Shown: positions 55,275-64,000 of the stretch, piece by piece
Position numbering within the stretch: the first letter of the stretch is position 1
Layout: each line of letters starts with the position of its first letter
From: Paulinella micropora
Taxonomy: Eukaryota > Cercozoa > Imbricatea > Euglyphida
Direction of reading: 5' to 3'
Length of the DNA: 64,000 nucleotides
NCBI GenBank assembly: GCA_009731375.1
Contig: BJOX01000326.1
Location: 337,716-401,715, forward strand
Position numbers and translations under genes: made by a program
Notes under the pieces: generated by a model
Databases searched by the model: none
Seen by the model: only the letters and a program-made list of their open reading frames with translations
Told to the model about the DNA's origin: nothing

Positions 55275-57080
55275 TAAATAGACATAGATATAGGTAGATG
55301 GGTAGATGCAAATCGTAAAAATACAACAAAATAGTAATAATAGTATTTACAACTCAATAATCCGACTGTCATCATACGTATTATCTTCATCGTCACCATC
55401 GTCATAATATTATGATGTTTCATCATGTCGTAGTAATCTATATCATGAGCCAGCAGTTAGCTTCATTTTAAAGCAGGAGATGTTCAGTGGAACACTAAGA
55501 CATGTTATGTAATACACACTGGCTGGTCTTGTAATTTTTTTTCAAGCCCCGTTTTGCAAGGCTTGACAAAGTCACTGCGTTTACCCCGCACGATGCTATG
55601 GCAGTTTGATAGCTTCAACTAATTAAAACAAAAATTTCGGCAGATTGTAGTATCACGTTTTGGCGAAAAAATTTTGTGAATTTTTACTAATGTACGGAAT
55701 ACAAGCCAAAATCAATCTAGATCATGAGCAAACTTGAACTAGTAATATTGATTAATAATTAATAAAAAAAACATGTTTATTAATAGTATTCATGAACGGT
55801 TCAGCCTTCCGACTCTTGTGACTTAGAAAAAAATATTAAGTTGAATTTTTACTAATCATCTTTTTCCGCTAAGTTTTTTTTTGTTTGAACTGACTACGAT
55901 AAACCGTGGCAACCGTGACCGGAAATACATAGTCAGGGCAATCATGTTTGTACTACGTGACTAGCATGCATATAAATTATCAAGTTAAAATGTTTTACTA
56001 TGCCGCTCAAATTGAAGAACAGTGGTCACCTTTTGACTTCGTTTTTTTCAAGTGTATTTTCGACTAATAGTTTGGTCGGAAAGTCAGGCTGTACAATAAC
56101 ACCCACGGCCCGGTACTCAGCCGACTGAGTCCGCAGTACCGTGACTACATCGTTGTTTAGCTATTAGTTTCAAGTTTAAGTTATAGGAATTCACTTGTCA
56201 CGGAAGTGGTTGCTATTGATCATGAGTGACTACTGAGTATTAATAAATGTCACAGTAGTGATTACAAGATGAATTCTTATTACATTTCACTGCAGGTGCT
56301 TGAAGAATACCGTGTCTTCCTGTTTTAATGTTCAGTATATTATTAATAGGATAAAGAATATCAGTGGGGGGAGCTCAGTTGGCAGCCTGAGCTTGGAACT
56401 TGAGCTTGGACCCCATAGGGCCTATAAATCCTATCATGAGACGGTCATACTATCAGTATTGATATTTTACATTCAGGCTTAACAGTTTACTAATACCGGA
56501 GTCGGGAGTGGTGAAGGTTGTTAGGATTTACAATAAGTTCCACCGTTGAAAGCGGCCGCTGTCACTGCATCTCATTCATTAACTCCCACATACGCCACGT
56601 TAATAGTGCCAGTGCCCGGCCTTTGCCGGACAGCACGGTCGTGACCAACTTGGAACTTTCAGTGCCGGACGGAGGCTGAGTCAGAGTCCGAGGCCCGGCT
56701 CAGACTGCGGCCAGGCTGGTGACCCTGCCTCACTGCGTCACAGTTCAAGCCTCGACTGGTTCCTCAGACTCCACCAGTACAATACAGTCTATTACTCAGC
56801 TGAAACTTGAAAGTATTATTAATAATATTCAACTCCGAGTCGGAGCCATAGTTCAAGTACAGAATCTGACCGCTAATCTGAAATCTGACCCTTAATTCAA
56901 ATTTGATGGCTGAGTTTGACACTTGAATGTATTAATACCCAGTAATAGTATAATAACTAAGAAAGCCCGGCCGAGTCAGTGATCATGATTAAACGTCCAC
57001 AGTTTTACTATCATGATCAAACAGCTGCTTGCGGCGGGCGCAAACCGCGAAGCATTCATATTTTCTAATAAAGTTTGCGT
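55275..57080. other. AT-rich unique stretch without supported gene
   Basis: Low in simple repeats, no convincing exon on either strand. Contains a short motif GGCAAGTATT(T/C)TATTAAAAC also present near 22760. Possibly intergenic. Confidence 0.6.
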
Positions 57081-57189
57081 TAAAAAGAGCTAGGTGGAAT
57101 GAAAGAGAAGGAAGAGACTGCTTCCCACTCAGCTCTACGAGTGGCAAGTATTCTATTAAAACAGTGCTTGCGTAAAGACAGTATGAACT

Positions 57190-57500
57190 CAAATGAACAT
57201 TTGAGTCGGGAAAAGAAAAAGAAAAAGAAAAGAAAAGAAAAGAAAAGAAAAGAAAGAAGAAAAGAAAAACACAGGGAAAATTTCATTTAAAGCTGAGAAA
57301 CCATCCTCAGCTGCAAACTGCCTAGGAAAGACAGAAAGAAAGAAAAGACAGAAAAAAAAGACAGAACGAAAGCAGAAAACAGAAAGAAAAAAGAAAGAGA
57401 GAAAGAAGGAAAGAAGGAGAGAAGAAAAGAAAGAAAAGAAAGACAGAAAGGAAGAAAACAAAGAAAGGACAGAAAGAACAGAAAGGAAAGTGGCAGACGG
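57190..57500. repeat. AAAG/AGAAAG purine-rich low complexity
   Basis: Degenerate GAAA repeats. Frames on both strands are compositional artefacts. Confidence 0.75.
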
Positions 57501-57583
57501 ATGAGAAGAAAGATGCACATTCACAAGCGTTGTTGCTGTGCTATCTGCCTTTCTGCGCTGCTATTTGCCTTTTGTGTTCATAG

Positions 57584-61618
<4,035 letters not shown>

Positions 61619-61629
61619 CACGTCAACAA

Positions 61630-61683
<54 letters not shown>

Positions 61684-61686
<3 letters not shown>

Positions 61687-62110
61687 GTGCTTCTCTGTCA
61701 ATGGCTGATGCATTTCTGCACATGCGCCTCCATCGTCTCACCCGTGAGGGGNNNNNNNNNNNNNNNNNNNNNNNNNNNNNNNNNNNNNNNNNNNNNNNNN
61801 NNNNNNNNNNNNNNNNNNNNNNNNNNNNNNNNNNNNNNNNNNNNNNNNNNNNNNNNNNNNNNNNNNNNNNNNNNNNNNNNNNNNNNNNNNNNNNNNNNNN
61901 NNNNNNNNNNNNNNNNNNNNNNNNNNNNNNNNNNNNTAGTGTATCTCCTGCCAATTGCTGAGCCAAAAGGCCATGTGCATCCAGTCCTCCATTCCATAAG
62001 GAAAGTCTCCACACCAATCGGTGGAATAAAGGAAGTGACGGCATAGAACATTACTCTAGGAGCTTTATACCAATCAGCCCATGGAAAGGACCGATGGCCT
62101 ATGTACTCCC

Positions 62111-62115
<5 letters not shown>
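61684..62115 (-). mobile_element. Composite SINE copy, reversed, centre lost in gap
   Basis: 61687-61751 is the reverse complement of the SINE 3' end (CACTATT tail side), then a gap, then 61937-62114 is the reverse complement of the left unit seen at 3600-3780. Both units are bounded by (AAT)n. Order and orientation of the two units are the same as at 3.6-4.2 kb, so they probably move as one composite. Confidence 0.7.
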
Positions 62116-62165
<50 letters not shown>

Positions 62166-62237
62166 TTTTAAAAAAAAGATCGACAGACTAGATGGACGGA
62201 AAAAAAACACAGTAGCAAATAGATGCATGGAGTACAT

Positions 62238-62783
<546 letters not shown>

Positions 62784-62784
62784 C

Positions 62785-62935
62785 TTTGAGCAAGCCATAC
62801 TGTTTCTCACGCACGCTATTCCTGATAGCTAGTTCCAAGGCCGCTAAAGAAGAAGAAGAAGAAGAAGAAGAAGAAGAAGAAGAAGAAGAAGAAGAAGAAG
62901 AAGAAGAAGAAGAAGAAGAAGAAGAAGAACAAAGC
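62785..62935 (-). CDS. Exon with poly-Ser run, unidentified gene
   Basis: Minus-strand frame: poly-Ser from the GAA tract, then LAALELAIRNSVREKQYGLL and K, followed by a good donor (AAA|GTAAAT) at 62784. The upstream limit is unclear because the GAA tract continues to about 63190. The helical segment is not low-complexity. Family unknown. Confidence 0.4.
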
Positions 62936-63277
62936 AGAAGAAGAAGAAGAAGAAGAAGAAGAAGAAGAAGAAGAAGAAGAAGAAGAAGAAGAAGAAGAAG
63001 AAGAAGAAAAAAGAAGAAGAAGAAGAAGAAGAAGAAGAAGAAGAAGAAGCAGGAGGAGAAGAAGAAGGAGAAGAAGAAGACGAAGGAGAAGAAGAAGAAG
63101 AAGGAGAAGAAGAAGGAAGAAGAAGAAGAAGAAGAAGAAGAAGAAGAAGAAGAAGAAGAAGAAGAAGAAGAAGCAGAAGGAGAAGGAGGAGGAGGAGGAG
63201 GAGGAGAAGGAGAAGAAGAAGAAGGAGGAGGAGGAGGAGAATAATAATAATAATAAGAATAATAATAATAATAATAA

Positions 63278-63364
63278 TAGTGCTTCTCTGTCAATGGCTG
63301 ATGCATTTCTGCACATGCGCCTCCATCGTCTCACCCGTGAGGGGAGTACGAAGAATTGACGATA
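63278..63364 (-). mobile_element. SINE copy, reversed, partial (runs into gap)
   Basis: Starts after (AATAAT)n with AGTGCTTCTCTGTCAATGGC, identical to the 61.69 kb copy and to the reverse complement of 4155-4070. It extends further than the 61.69 kb copy before entering the terminal gap. Confidence 0.7.
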
Positions 63365-64000
63365 NNNNNNNNNNNNNNNNNNNNNNNNNNNNNNNNNNNN
63401 NNNNNNNNNNNNNNNNNNNNNNNNNNNNNNNNNNNNNNNNNNNNNNNNNNNNNNNNNNNNNNNNNNNNNNNNNNNNNNNNNNNNNNNNNNNNNNNNNNNN
63501 NNNNNNNNNNNNNNNNNNNNNNNNNNNNNNNNNNNNNNNNNNNNNNNNNNNNNNNNNNNNNNNNNNNNNNNNNNNNNNNNNNNNNNNNNNNNNNNNNNNN
63601 NNNNNNNNNNNNNNNNNNNNNNNNNNNNNNNNNNNNNNNNNNNNNNNNNNNNNNNNNNNNNNNNNNNNNNNNNNNNNNNNNNNNNNNNNNNNNNNNNNNN
63701 NNNNNNNNNNNNNNNNNNNNNNNNNNNNNNNNNNNNNNNNNNNNNNNNNNNNNNNNNNNNNNNNNNNNNNNNNNNNNNNNNNNNNNNNNNNNNNNNNNNN
63801 NNNNNNNNNNNNNNNNNNNNNNNNNNNNNNNNNNNNNNNNNNNNNNNNNNNNNNNNNNNNNNNNNNNNNNNNNNNNNNNNNNNNNNNNNNNNNNNNNNNN
63901 NNNNNNNNNNNNNNNNNNNNNNNNNNNNNNNNNNNNNNNNNNNNNNNNNNNNNNNNNNNNNNNNNNNNNNNNNNNNNNNNNNNNNNNNNNNNNNNNNNNN
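63365..64000. other. Terminal assembly gap (636 N)
   Basis: Unknown bases to the window end, cutting the third SINE copy. Confidence 0.95.

Overview
The window is nuclear DNA of an intron-rich eukaryote, most likely a protist or alga. I cannot name the lineage. The evidence is spliceosomal exons (AG|exon|GT), eukaryote-only protein families (a RAD54B-type translocase, an RWD-RING ubiquitin ligase and a BIRC6/UBE2O-type E2), tRNA-derived retroposon sequence and very heavy microsatellite content. About 20 runs of N interrupt the assembly, mostly inside simple repeats.

Most long open frames here are translations of microsatellites and are not genes. I assembled the real genes exon by exon, asking for splice sites plus a continuous reading phase. 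Layout: (1) 13419 to the left edge, minus strand: an RWD-domain protein that reaches the first half of a RING finger before leaving the window; (2) 17471-21214, plus: RAD54B-like SNF2 ATPase in five exons; (3) 26776-23161, minus: 3' part of an unidentified gene; (4) 32311-28897, minus: unidentified gene ending in a SAP-like motif with apparent frameshifts; (5) 34888-34681, minus: a possible single exon; (6) 35195-54841, plus: a gene of at least 33 exons with an N-terminal RING-like finger and a C-terminal UBC (E2) domain, ending in an acidic tail; (7) 57584-61618, plus: exons of an unidentified gene; (8) 62935-62785, minus: one exon of another gene. Two genes (1 and 6) belong to ubiquitin conjugation; nothing shows that they act together.

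The most striking feature is the behaviour of the microsatellites. Introns of genes (1), (4) and (6) consist of tetranucleotide arrays such as GTAA, GTAT, TATC and ACAT. These carry many partial copies of the neighbouring exon, each keeping one splice site and the adjacent half exon. The RWD exon has over 20 such copies in about 2.1 kb. The exon with the E2 catalytic cysteine has four, and a 39-nt exon has an array of acceptor halves on one side and donor halves on the other. Many arrays begin exactly at the 5' splice site, so the repeat unit is the splice donor itself.

There are also several dispersed families: a palindromic (hairpin) element in four copies, a tRNA-derived SINE in a composite with (ATT)n tails, two families sharing an end next to (GATA)n, a 492-bp tandem duplication and a tandem A-tailed sequence. 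RAD54B is compact and almost free of this amplification. Two stretches (about 21.2-23.1 kb and 55.3-57.1 kb) are AT-rich, low in repeats and show no gene I can support.
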